Shown here: positions 1-10,630 of the stretch, piece after piece
How positions within the stretch are numbered: position 1 is the stretch's first letter
Layout: every line of letters starts with the position of its first letter
Notes under the pieces: model-generated
Database searches by the model: none
The model's input: the letters and a program-made list of their open reading frames with translations, nothing else
What the model was told of the DNA's origin: nothing
Source: Chara braunii
Lineage: Eukaryota; Streptophyta; Charophyceae; Charales; Characeae
Direction: 5' to 3'
Assembly: GCA_003427395.1 (NCBI GenBank)
Contig: BFEA01000057.1
Coordinates: 3,205,711 to 3,269,710 of the forward strand
Length of the DNA stretch: 64,000 nt
Made by a program: the position numbers and the translations under genes

Positions 1-1291
1 CCCCCCTCTACCCATGAGTCAGAGCCTGGCCAGTCCAACATGGAAGAACTTGGGTTTCAGGATGCAAGGAGTGAATCATTGGTGTCTAAGGCCCCACTCG
101 AAGCGGACAACAGGAGATCAGAATGGGGATATCATGCCAACCAAAGATCTCCAGGGGCACGGCTCAAGTGAAGTGGACTATTGATTCATTGGGGGGTGTG
201 AGAGAGGCTGAGGAGAACAGTGAATGGGGCGAAAACGGGAACTAATCAGAAAGGAAGGGACAAGTGGAGCTACGGACATGGACAGGAAGAATGGATCTTT
301 TGCGTAGGGGATGAAAAAATGGAGAGGGGAAAAGAATGGGAGGAAAGACGGATAGGAAAATGGGACCTTGCATAACTGTAGTGAGAGGGGCCAAAGGGAA
401 CCATAACACCATGAGGAAGGTCTAAATGGACCCAAGACATAAGATAGAGTCTTGCAGGGGTCGGTTAGCACAAAAAAATTGAGTCTGAGCTGTCTATGTT
501 CCCAACGCTACAGTATTATGTAAAGTGTAATAAGGGAGTCTGAGCTGTCTATGTTCCCAACGCTACAGTATTATGTAAAGTGTAATAAGGGACGGTGGAC
601 CTGCTTTCCAGCAGGCGGTGCTCCCCACTAAAAGAATGTCGCCCTCAAAATTTGGGACCCTGGTAATTGAGGATGCTCCTGACACCTTCATTAGCACGTG
701 CTCCCGCCATGGCGATGTTTTTCCAAAATTAAAAATAAAAAAATCAAATCATTATGGAAAATTAACCAGCTGCCAGCAGGATGCTTTTCTTGAAAAAGAA
801 TCAACTCAAGATTCAAGAATCCGTTGACCAATGGCTCATGCAATAACTGTGGTCTCATTCCTTCTGATTACAATGAAACCAGAAAAATTGCAGCATATTG
901 GACATGAAGCTATAAACCTGCCAAACAAAGACAGAGTTCATGCACTCCGCTACGCCGACGTCGTAATGTGTGACTTCCACACGGCCGTGAGCAGCACTGG
1001 TGCAGGGGGGGTTGCTAATCCCCTGGGCCTTTCACCACCTGGCATGGTGGCTCATTAGAGAGAAATATGTAACTGCGCATCAATCACTTAACAATAAAAT
1101 GGAAATGCCTATCCTGGTTAGTGTACAAAGGTAATGTTCAATCGTGTGGATTATCACAAGCGGACCCACATAGCAATCACGCCATACGAGTTTTCTTGAC
1201 GCATATTTATAGATGTACTCAATTGGATAGGCTCAAGCAGTAACTATTTGTATCAAGGTCTGTGCGAGGACTGAGACCCCGCAAAGGCCCT
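1..1291. other. Non-coding flank, no gene recognised
   Basis: Short open frames occur on both strands but none has a recognisable motif, codon bias or family resemblance. The only clear structure is a perfect tandem duplication at 481-590, listed separately. The segment ends where the first LTR begins. Confidence 0.5.
481..590. repeat. Perfect 55-bp tandem duplication
   Basis: Positions 481-535 and 536-590 are identical base for base; the unit starts GAGTCTGAGC and ends TAATAAGG. A perfect two-copy repeat in otherwise diverged DNA is either very recent or an assembly slip. Other parts of this window contain proven assembly duplications. Confidence 0.9.
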
Positions 1292-2259
1292 TCTCGGGCA
1301 TGCAAACGTTCTGGGCTCAGGCCTCCAGCAAGCCTCTTGCCCGCCCTAAGTGCAGGGGGGTCTGAATATCCACGTGAGGCCTATTTTGGTCATTTTCCGT
1401 ATGTCGGGTATCAGACAGTTGCGGCACGCCAGTTGGTTACAGACCAACGTGAGCCTTCCTGACTCCTTTCAGAAGCAGCAGCTGCATCGTACAGTTGAGC
1501 CCAGGGCTCATTTCGTTGAGGCCCTGGGCAAACGGATCCAGAGGCTGACAAGTCCTGTAGCGGCTGTGGACCAATGAGAAAGCAGACCATCGTCACACAC
1601 ATGCCGCGAGCCAATGAGATCGCATGAAACACTTGGAGCCTGGACGATGGGGGCCACTGGATGCTGCCGGCCCTTGTAACTCTCTGAAGGGCCCAGGGCG
1701 CAGACACTTTGGCCCAACGCGAAGCTACTGGGTCATAGGCCTGCCGAGGCATTGTGGCCAAGCTGCTGCTGTGTCTTGTGAGCGCTGTTTAGCGCTGGAA
1801 GGTTGGGGCGCACGCGGGCGCTGCGGTGGCAGCAGGAGCACGGCGGACATAGCCGGGCTGCGCATGTGGTGGCTGGTGATGTGATGGTGCTCTTCGGGTA
1901 GGAGGCGCGTGCAGTAGGGAGTCAGGGTGTGATGAGGGGTGGAGAGAGAACGTACGTGGTGTATGCTGGCAGTCTGCATTGGTCTTCAACTTCGATGTGC
2001 TCCTTTTGCATGAACGTAGATAGGCTAGGTAGGCTGAGTAGTATAGGCTGGGCGCTGGGCGCCAGACAGTAGGAGCGACATTGGATACTATGTTGATGTG
2101 GCCAGAGGGCATCGGCATTGACATTTGGGTTCATTGTATTGCTCTTATTTGGGTGGTATCTTGGTGCATTGTGCTCTCTGCTTGTTACATGACTATCTGG
2201 GCTACTTGCGATTTTGCAATTTGGATTACTGTCTATCGCTCTCGCTCATATTCCTTGCA
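1292..2259 (+). repeat. 5' LTR of gypsy element A
   Basis: The segment ends in CTCATATTCCTTGCA and is followed at once by a tRNA-Met primer-binding site, so it is a 5' LTR on the plus strand. It aligns in reverse complement with the LTRs at 7280-8305, 55187-56316 and 63317-64000. All share the 3' end TCCTTGCA and an internal block of the type GGCGC..GGCGCC next to CAGCC. The start is set by aligning its GGCATGCAAACGTTCT with the matching stretch near the start of the LTR at 8305, so it is accurate to perhaps 10 bases. Confidence 0.75.
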
Positions 2260-2262
2260 ATT

Positions 2263-2276
2263 TGGTGTCAGAGCTG
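2263..2276 (+). other. tRNA primer-binding site (initiator tRNA-Met)
   Basis: TGGTGTCAGAGCTG lies 3 bases after the LTR end. It differs by one base from TGGTATCAGAGC, the standard complement of the 3' end of plant initiator tRNA-Met. It would prime minus-strand DNA synthesis of element A. The site at 63301-63313 is its counterpart in the minus-strand element. Confidence 0.85.
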
Positions 2277-2412
2277 GTTCGATATCGCCGATCACCGACA
2301 CTGGTGACTTTGTTACTTGGTGGGGGGCAGCTATCTTCAGGTACGTTGTTCCCTTACCTTACCTTCCCATCTCTCTATCTTTTTTTTTTTTTCCAAAGAC
2401 GTGTTATGCAAG

Positions 2413-2455
2413 GCCTCTATCCCGGTGGTGGTAAGAGAACCACCGGGATTGAGGC
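2413..2455. other. Hairpin near LINE 3' end
   Basis: A 17-base arm at 2413-2429 pairs with 2439-2455 with one mismatch and a 9-base loop. It lies about 20 bases inside the poly(A) end of the LINE. A 3' stem-loop could serve as an RT recognition signal, but the other LINE copy does not clearly conserve it. Confidence 0.6.
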
Positions 2456-3255
2456 TTTGCCAGTCGGGCTGCTCCATCTATTGGTGGGGAGCGTCACCTG
2501 CTGGAAACCGGGTCCAGCGTCCCCTAAATACATCATCTCTGCACAACATTTGTCGGGACCGTGGCCGTATCATTTCCTAGCCCGGAGCACTGGCTTTCCC
2601 TCGGGGCTGCAGCAATAACCCTTCCTACTTCTAGAGCTCCTTCTTCCTACTGACCCAGTCCCTCGAGATTGCCAACAGAATCTTCCTTTCCTATCCCCTT
2701 CAGTTTGTCTGTCGAAGTTCAATCCCAGGTGTTTGCAACCCCCCCATGTGGCTGGTTGTTTCGTCAGACATTTAGTTGTGATGGTAGACAGCTGCCGGGC
2801 ACATCGGTGTGCGCCTCTAAGCACGCAGAACAGGAGCGAACAGCTTACTAATTTGGCTTAGCTGCTTGCCTATCCGACGACCTGTATAGAGACTGAGCTG
2901 AGTTATAGTATACTTAGATAACATGTCTGTTACTAAGGGGATCGAAAGCAGGCCATCCCCGATGCATTCCGCTAAAACCATTCCTGTTTGTTTGCTGGAG
3001 TCATGTTGAACCTTCTGCAGTATCAGACCCATTCGAGTCATGTCATATTGTGGCTGCTGAAACCATTTGCTGTCCCGGCCCCCGCCGTCATCTATGATCT
3101 GTTGTATAGCCAGAGATCCTCCATCGTCTTCTGTTGCCTTCTTGCGAGTGAACTTCTCACTGTCTCATTCCGATCATCGCCCTTTTGTCGGGAGATTCCT
3201 TTATCTTCTCCTGGCGGAAGCCGTCACCGCCAGTGGGGATTGAGGAGCGACTGAG

Positions 3256-3350
3256 GGGGGGGGGGGGGCGGATGGGGTTAAGGGGGGGGGGGGAGGAGAG
3301 GCCAGGGTGGCTTGAGGGAGGAGGGGGTGGGGGTGGATAGAGGAAGGGGG
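3256..3350 (+). other. G-run cluster (possible G-quadruplex)
   Basis: Runs of 15, 4, 12, 3, 3, 5 and 5 guanines lie within 95 bases on the plus strand. The spacing is compatible with intramolecular G-quadruplexes. On the LINE sense (minus) strand the same stretch is C-rich. Confidence 0.6.
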
Positions 3351-3412
3351 GTGAGGGCGGCAACGGCAACATTACTTTGAGGAGATAAGGGAAACCCAGG
3401 GGGATCAGACTG

Positions 3413-4240
3413 CTAGTCGGATATTAGCACAAAATTAGTCGGGAGGAAGGGGACTTCAAAATCGGTGAGGGGTCTTCGTTGCCAGGCTGGCTCCGATGCT
3501 CTCCATGGCTTCCACCGTATGTTGTGTGCAGCATCCATTTCCGAAAACAGTTTGGCCGGTCCTGCCATAGTTGATAGTAGGATTCCCGGATGGCTTCTTT
3601 GGCCACAGTTTCCTTTTCCTCCTGTTAGTCCCTGACAAAGTTTTTCCAGGCCTCCCGGGTTCACATTCTAATTTCCTCCTCTATGGCTTGCTGTGCTTGC
3701 TGCAGCCCAAATTGGTCATCGTTCCTTTGAAAGGAACATCTAGCTCTCCAGGCGAGCATGAGAACTTGCAGCCTCATATACGCAAAGAGATTGGTGGCGA
3801 AGGGGGACCATTGCGCTATCAGGTGCCGGTTCTTATCAAGCAACAGGAGGCCGATGTCCCATGGGATGTGGCAGCCTGTCAGGGAGTGAAATGCTGCATC
3901 CCACCACCGACATAGTTGAGTGACCATTGGGCAGGCCAGCAGGCAATGTTCCAATGTTGCCCGAGCCAGCGGCGACGACCTGCCGCAATAAGTGCAGATG
4001 GGGGACAACATACCTTTTTGTTCAAGATTTGTTCTTGACACTAGCCAGTCCGGGGTAGGCAGACAGCGGTGGAGAATTTGCCATTCCCATCTCAATTTCT
4101 TCTTATCGTGAGGAAGAGAGTTTGATTTGAGTGTCCTCTTCTGGTTCAGGAGTCATGAGCGCTCTACCTTGAGAGTCAACATTCTTCCTGGTGGCGCATC
4201 TGGCAGGAGAGGGCGGTGCCTTTGAAGGGGCCTAGTCGAA
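3413..4240 (-). pseudogene. LINE ORF2 C-terminus, zf-RVT domain
   Basis: The frame at 4095-3661 encodes 144 residues typical of the zinc-binding domain at the end of plant LINE reverse transcriptases. Visible are W-x-L-x-H..P-T-x-D-x-L near the start, a CxxC (CTYCGR), and E-H-C-L-L-A-C-P-M with a following W-W. Upstream and downstream the reading continues in other frames with stops, so the gene is broken. The catalytic RT core is missing because the copy is 5' truncated. It was presumably used for target-primed reverse transcription before decay. Confidence 0.75.
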
Positions 4241-4369
4241 ACATGGGTCACGATCACCATGCCAACCCATGGAAGTAGAGCACGCATGATTTGTTGCTTT
4301 CTCCTTTGAGCTCTTGCTGCGCTTTAGAGGGGGTCATGGACTAGCTAGTCCTATGCGGGACTCGTACCA

Positions 4370-5000
4370 AACCGTTTATAAAGAACCTCTGGTGGGGATC
4401 TGAGACCTGACCGTGATCATCGTCCTGTTTGCGACCTTAAATAATTCCAGGACTTTGGGGATGTCCTTAAATTGGCTCTTGATCAGCCAGGCAGTCGGAG
4501 TAAGACTCGTTGCATGCGAGGATAAAGAAAGTGCATGACTGGCCTGGGCACAGGGGTGGGCCGTTGTGCACACCATATACACCACTGCTCGATGATGCAA
4601 TCAGGATCGTCGGATATAGAGGAGGGAAGGTTCCAATTGGTCCTCGAATATTGACGTTATGATTTTCGTTTGTGCATATATCTGAACAAGTGATTTACTT
4701 TTATTTTGATTAGTTGAGGTGTGACAGACTGCTAACACCTGATATATGCACTAAAATAGAACTGTAGTAGTCAACCATCGCCTGTCTAATGCAACTGTGT
4801 GAGAACTGATCGAAGTAGGAATCGATAATTTGCACAGTCTGTGTATATTCTGTTGACACCACTTGATCGGTAGCCTACTAGCCTGAGTGACTTGCCGAAT
4901 AATTATTTGTTTTTATTTATTTTACGAATCGGTCAGACGCATACTGTGCTAGGCCCTGACGAGGGTCCTAGTGCATACAATGATATGCTTAGCTGATGAG
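4370..5000 (+). other. Leader of gypsy element A
   Basis: Part of this stretch, read on the minus strand (4376-4600), resembles the leader of the minus-strand element at 62486-62790 when translated in parallel. The rest is non-coding AT-rich DNA up to the gag frame. No gene is seen. Confidence 0.5.
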
Positions 5001-5011
5001 CGGACAAGAGA

Positions 5012-7200
5012 GTGGGGAAGGAACAAGTGACGATAGGAGATGGACACGTTTGGATACACAAAAGGATTCCAGTAGTGTTCCAGGTTTTGCTACCAGGGGA
5101 CGAGAGAAGGTTCCAGGCCGAAGCAAGGGCCCAGCGTTTGCAAACAGCTAGGGAGGCAGCAACAACTGCGGAGCGTGCGTTAGTCGCAGCAGTAGCTAGT
5201 GCACTAGCAATGGCTACATTTGCAGCGGACTCTCAAGGTCAACAGACTTCAGAAACTTTCACTATGTCTTTTGTCTCATCTAGTGGGACAACTGCAGGAC
5301 CCTCCTCCAGTCAGATGGCGCGCTCGCAGTATAGCCAAACACCTCCACCCACTAGGGAAGCGATAGAGCTTCAACAAGTAGAGTTACTCCGCGTACAGTT
5401 AGACAAACAACTCAGGGAAGCTACCGAAAAAGAAACAAAAGTTAGAAATAAAAAAACCAAAATGGAGAGCAGAGAGGATGATATGACTGCACTAGAAGGG
5501 TTAGATGACCTAACCCTTGATGATGCGGAAAAGGCCATCAAGGCGAGCATGCTGAGTATGCACGTAGCCGACTGGATGGCATCCAGTCCACCCTTGACCA
5601 AATTTTGAGTGCCATGAAGGGGAAGGGAAGAGCAGTCCCTTCCACAACGGGCGGACCAAATCTCTGGCCACCAACAACATATCCATCATCGCTATTGTAT
5701 CCAGCGATGCCAGGACCCTTTGTTCCTCAGTTTGGTTTACAACCAAATGGTACGTTAGCAGCACTAACATAGACTACTGCTTCTTCATCCTCAGGTCCAA
5801 CTGCTGCAATTACGGGGCAACAGTCGGTCCCACAAATGGGACCACAACAACCTTGGTACCCCAAGACCCCATTGAAACCACCTCAGTCCTTTTCGGGAGA
5901 CAAGAAGGATGACGCACTCGACACTTGGTTGAGGATGGTTCCAGTGTGTGGGTAAGGGCAAAGAGAACGTTGTGTGAAGAAGAGGTGATCACTGCCGCCT
6001 CATATCTGAAGGGTTCGGCAAGAAGATGGCTAGATGGGCTGGTGACATCCAATAGATTCAGCAAACGAGTGAACGACTGGGCACAAATTCATACCTTGGA
6101 GAGTCTTATGGAGTTAGTTGAAACGCGATGGCACAACCCTCAGCAGACGCAACAGACCACTGCTGCGTTGGCCCGACTTGATACTAAAAAGTACCAATCC
6201 GTGCGAGAGCTCACCAGTGTCGTAGAAAAACTCATTGTCGTCCCTGATGTCCGCTATGATCCACAGGTCCCGCTGACCGTGTTCTTAAGATGTCTTCCCA
6301 CAAACATCAAGAACTTAATGGTCGATGAGGCAAACATTCAATATCATACTTTGGGATCCTTCAACAAAAAACCTTGGATTTTGAGGCTAAGTTAGGAGGA
6401 CACAATAACCTATAGCGGACGATAGGAAAATGAAAACCCCACAAAAATAGAAACGAAGGGTACTCGATTGATGATGGTTGATTCCGATGGGAATCAAACC
6501 GATATCGATGATCTTTCCGATCTTGTGGAGGATACCGAGTTAGGCAGCGAGGAGAGTGTAGAGGGTGGCAACCTCACTGCAAAAACCAAAGGAAAGGTTG
6601 TTGGTCGCGGCAAGGGCGGCTAGCAAAAGAGTCACGGCCAGGCTCAAAACTCAAGCAAGACACTGACTTGGGTGAGGGATGACCTAAAACAAGCTGTGTA
6701 GAGGGACAAATATTCGCGAGGAGCTTGCATTAACTGTGGTGAGTATGCCCATCAATAGTTTAGATGCAAGAACGTGAAGGTTTCACTGAAGATTCCACCC
6801 AAAGGTTGCTTTGGAGAATCTTCCGCCCAGGGTGGAGCTTTTACGAACTCAACCCAGGGAAACACATGTGGCCAATAAAAGTTGTAAATGCTTATACTCA
6901 TGCTGAAGTGGATAGCATTCCCTCACCACTTCATGAGTTGACCGAAGCTATTGACTCACTTGCCACTCCGCAGACACATCTAGACCAAAGATACTCTGTT
7001 CGTTATATGTGTCTGAGGCCTTAGAAGACTTAGAGACTTAGAGGTCGGCAAGGCCTCGTGAGTCTTGCGTGACATTGTCTAAAGGTCCTAAAGGGGAGCA
7101 TTTCGTTGTGGAAGTCACTGTAGGCGGCCGCAAGTGTGGTGCATAGACATTGACTCTATACGAAACTTCATAAGTCGAGATTAGGTTGAGAGACTGTGCC
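5012..7200 (+). pseudogene. gag (and start of protease) of gypsy element A
   Basis: The first frame (5012-5608, 198 residues) is rich in Gln, Ala and charged residues and looks like a helical gag N-terminus. The reading then shifts frame and continues through FSGDKKDDALDTWLRMV and the capsid-like block at 5925-6395. That block has SYLKGSARRWLDGL, W-H-N-P-Q-Q and R-Y-D-P-Q-V-P-L, and it aligns well with the gag of the element at 59-62 kb. A zinc knuckle C-x2-C-x4-H-x4-C is readable at 6727-6770 but holds an in-frame TAG. A protease-like VGGRK and DSIRNFIS follow near 7120-7180, with Gly replaced by Ile in the DSG motif. Several frameshifts and stops make this a pseudogene. Confidence 0.8.
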
Positions 7201-7235
7201 TAGGGATCCAGGAGTAGCGCTTGAGTAAACTTAGA

Positions 7236-7279
7236 AAAACGAAAATATATTATATTAATTATAAATCAATTAACTATAT
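7236..7279. other. AT-rich junction
   Basis: A 40-base AT-rich filler separates the broken protease of element A from the reverse LTR. No feature is seen. Confidence 0.4.
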
Positions 7280-8305
7280 TGCAAGGAATATGAGTGGGAA
7301 CGATATACAAAAAGTCAAGTTGCGAAATCACACAGATGTCCAAGTAGTCGTTTACAAGCAGAGAGCACGAATGCGTTGAGAATCCATCCAAATAAGAGTA
7401 ATACAATGAAGTAATGAGCCAATGGTCAAGCCTTTAGGACACACTAACGCAGTACTCTCTGTCTGGCGCCAGCGCCCAGCCTACATTACTTGACTATCCT
7501 ACCTACATCAGCATTATCGCAATAGGGCTCACTTCGACTCTTGAAAACCAATGTACATGATGTCAACACCATAGCCGACCTCTCTCATGCACCAGGTACG
7601 TATCTCGTCTCCCCTCATCAGACCCTGTCCACCTCCTTCCTGAAGACCACCGACCGCCCTCTTACCCCCTAGCACCCTTTAGACCGGCTATGGCCGTCAG
7701 CGCTCCGCTGCCTAGCAGCGCCCCTCTCACCTCTCGTGCGCTCGACAAACGCCCTGGCCGCAACGCAGCATGTAACCTCTAACGCAGCAGCACAACAGCG
7801 TGACAACATTGCCTGCGTGCGCCAGAATGCCTGACCCTGAATGCCCTCCTTCCTATATGGAAATGGCAGCCTCTGCTTGGCTGCGTGTAGCCTGGCTGGA
7901 AGCTTCCAGTAGCTTCCGGTGGGCCCCAGCGCTTGCGCCCAGACCCGGTGCTACAGTTGAAGGTCTGGACCCTTTACAATTGGGCGTGGCCTGAGTCTCC
8001 AAACTTGGGCCGCTTGCTGCATTTGCACAGGACCTAGGGTATGTACATCGACAATGCTGCTTTTGCGTAGGTCTGTGGCCACTTCGTGATGTATCGGCCC
8101 TGGATTGTGTATAAGTGCCCAGGTGTAACTGCCAAGGCCTCAGCCAAACTGTACGACGCAACTTAGGGAGGTTCACGTGTCCACTCAACCAACTGGCGGG
8201 CTGCAACAGCCTGAGTACCCACATATGCAAACTGACGAATTTTGGCCTTTGGGCAGGCACTTGGCTTGTTGGGGGCTTCTGCCTAGAACATGTGCATGCT
8301 TGACA
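7280..8305 (-). repeat. LTR in reverse orientation (element B)
   Basis: The minus strand ends ..CTCATATTCCTTGCA at 7280 and starts TGTCAAGCATGC at 8305. It contains the shared TGGCGCCAGCGCCCAGCC block at 7466-7483 (plus-strand reading). Pol C-terminal sequence lies just upstream on the minus strand, so this is the 3' LTR of a minus-strand element. Length about 1026 bp, similar to the other copies in this window. Confidence 0.75.
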
Positions 8306-8399
8306 AGGGCCCCGCGAGGGCTCATTCCTCGCATTCCATCCCCCTTAGCTTCGAAAGTCCACTGAGATGCTTCATGCTGGTGCCTTTCCCTTCAATTTT

Positions 8400-8862
8400 C
8401 TTTCATGCTCGACCATGATCTGAGGAGCTGTCTTGACAAGTTCCTCTCTTGTGAACCATCGATCTTCCTTGGGATCACTATGATGCCTGAACCGTACTCT
8501 CTACTCTCTCACAGGTTTAGGTGGTTTATCTCTGCCAACTGTCTTGGGAACAAACATGTCTCTGTGCTCCAGGATATCGTCGACGTCCACATGACCATCC
8601 ATGGTTGGGTGAAGCATAAATCTCCTTGATGGGAACTGGTCTGTCTCAGCGAAAGGTGCAAGCATCGAGGCGTGAAACACAGGGTAAGTGTGTAGGTGCC
8701 CAAAGATAGGAATCACGTACGAGGGACCATCCAAATCACCACCCATAACATCTAAGACTTCCGAGGGACCGAAATATTGAGTCATGGTTTTCTAGAGCTG
8801 CCGAACTCCTGTCCCAACTCACTAGCCTTAACCCAGACATATTCCCCTACCCGAAATGTGGA
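8400..8862 (-). pseudogene. Integrase C-terminus of gypsy element B
   Basis: Read on the minus strand from 8862, the sequence gives FRVGEYVWVKASELGQEF, then a frame break, then Y-F-G-P-S-E-V-L-D-V. After that come PSYVIPIFGHLHTYPVFHAS, PTMDGHVDVDDILEHR and GRDKPPKPVRE. This is the usual end of Ty3/gypsy pol and matches 56.5-56.9 kb and 13.85-14.2 kb. The fragment is cut at 8862, where an unrelated plus-strand gag begins. Confidence 0.8.
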
Positions 8863-10427
8863 TTGTTAGCAGCGAAGCGGCAGGAATTAGATGAAAGGAA
8901 AAGGCTGCTGGCAGAGGGTGCAAGACTGCATAAAGAGCTGCAAGATAAAAAAGACAAGCAAGCTGCAATGGAAGAAAAACTTGCCCTCTTAACAGAAATA
9001 GTCCTTCACACAAAGCAAGAAGTAGCGGCAATAAACAGAACACTGCAAAAGGTTGAAACTCACCAATATGAGTTTGAGGGAGTTTGGAATACTTTTCTGC
9101 AGAAGTCCGCCAAAGATGTCGGTCTGCATATACAATCCTATATTGAAAAACTAGACAATCACATCACCCAAACCTTTACTCCTGCCGTGATTGAGAAGAT
9201 AGTCCGAGGCAGCGGCGGAGAAGGAGGTGGAGATGGAGACAGAGACAGGGGAGATGATAAGAAAGGAAAGAGAGTGCTGCGAGAAGATAAGGATACGGAT
9301 GTACGAAAAATAAAGGTCAAAGTTTCATGGACATATAATGGTAAGAAAGAGCAAAGTGTACTACACTGGATTGCAGCAGTCGAGTCGTACGTCTACGGAC
9401 AGCGCATTCCGTACTGGGACAGGGTGCTAATGGCAAGTTCGTGTATGGAGGGAGATGCCATGAGCTTCGCCATCTCCCTGCAGAAGGAGGCAGGTTGCAG
9501 CTCGATGGTAGAATACTCCCAGCAAACCCGAATTGAGGACTTTTTCAAAGCCGTCCGAGAACGGTTTGAAGACAAGAACTTAGCCAGGAGGACAAAAATG
9601 TTAGTCCTAAACCTCCCAGATAGGAAATGGAAAAGCACCTCAGCGCTTAAAGCCACCATGGACGAACTGTTGCAATGCAATGAACATGGACTGACCCCTG
9701 CTCAGATATTGAACAGTTTTGCACGTGCACTACCCGACCCCCTTTGTACTCAGTTGTATCCCCATACAAAGGAAGAAGGGATGACCTACGAGAAGTTCAG
9801 CAAGACCGCCATGGATCACGCTGGCTTCTTGGCTGAGGCCAATTATTGCCATTATTGGAAAGATCTGCAAGCGGGGAAGAAATGGCAAAACTGCACTATC
9901 TCAGGGTCTATACCTGGGAAAGACGACCTCCTTCTGACCTTTGAAGAAGGAGGTGTCGAAACACTTTCTTGAGACCAAGTAGACTATGGTCTTGAGGAAG
10001 GACCTGCGGTCCGGTAGCTTAGGAGGGGAGCTACGCGGCCGTTGCAGCCCGCGGGGGAGGGCGCCAAGGAAGAGGACATGGCCGAGGAAGAGGAGGCCGC
10101 AGACGCGGTGGAAGAGGACCTGGCACCCAGAGGGGTGGTGGCGAAGGTAGCTACTACGTGGGTGGAAGGGGTAATGGTCCCTCGCAAAGTGGGCGAGGTT
10201 TGTATTCCACCTGGGGAAGAGGACGAGGCGCGTGGTATGGTACATGGGACAAACCATATCCACCCCATCCAGGCTTGTCCGAAGGGGAGCCTTGGAAGAA
10301 ATTGGGGATCACAGAAAAAGTTTGGCAGGAAAGAAAAACCGTTGATCAGTGCCTCAAATGTGGTGACCCCAACCACATTGTTCCCTACTGGCCAGATTAC
10401 AAGATACTAAAAGGGAACAGCCAGTAG
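8863..10427 (+). pseudogene. gag polyprotein of element C
   Basis: The 369-residue open frame (8863-9972) starts with a coiled-coil-like stretch rich in Lys, Glu and Leu (residues 1-70). A Gly/Asp-rich linker follows near 115-135, then a capsid-like region with VLHWIAAVESYV and DRKWKSTSALKATMDELL. After a stop and frame change, an Arg/Gly-rich tract leads to CLKCGDPNHIVPYW near 10350-10391. This is a zinc knuckle of the C-x2-C-x4-H-x4-C type whose last Cys is replaced by Trp. No start codon is certain because the 5' side is cut. Confidence 0.8.
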
Positions 10428-10630
10428 AGGTATCAGTTGCTTCTACGGGAACTTCAGATGTAGAAAGAAAGACATCCTCCCAACCGAAGGTTCCACTGGC
10501 AGAGACTGAAGAGGAAGACAGCCCCCATCTAGTACACTGTCCAGAGGTAGTAAGTGTGTGTACCTTTCTAGATGGATCCCTCGCTGGCATGGGTGATGAG
10601 TTGGTCGCTCGTCGCCAAGCCTAGACTGAA

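Larger units (their letters stand above)
2380..4360 (-). mobile_element. LINE (non-LTR retrotransposon) 3' fragment, copy 1
   Basis: On the minus strand the fragment ends in a poly(A) tail, seen as a T-run at 2380-2392 on the plus strand. The last 150 bases share GCTGGAAACCGGGTCCAGCG with the LINE at 50.4-52.6 kb. The coding part contains a zinc-binding reverse-transcriptase C-terminal region. The 5' end is truncated somewhere between 4240 and 4370, where leader homology of element A resumes. No target-site duplication was found by eye. Confidence 0.7.
1292..7235 (+). mobile_element. Ty3/gypsy element A (plus strand), truncated in protease
   Basis: The order is LTR, primer site, leader, gag and the start of protease. 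A LINE (2380 to about 4360) is nested in the leader. Homology to the minus-strand element at 55-64 kb resumes near 4370. The coding part stops around 7200 after a protease-like stretch, and AT-rich DNA plus a reverse-oriented LTR follow. RT, RNase H and integrase of this copy are absent here. Confidence 0.75.

Noticed and set aside
178-471. 97-codon minus frame at the window start
   Set aside because: No recognisable motif and low-complexity composition; no support as a gene.
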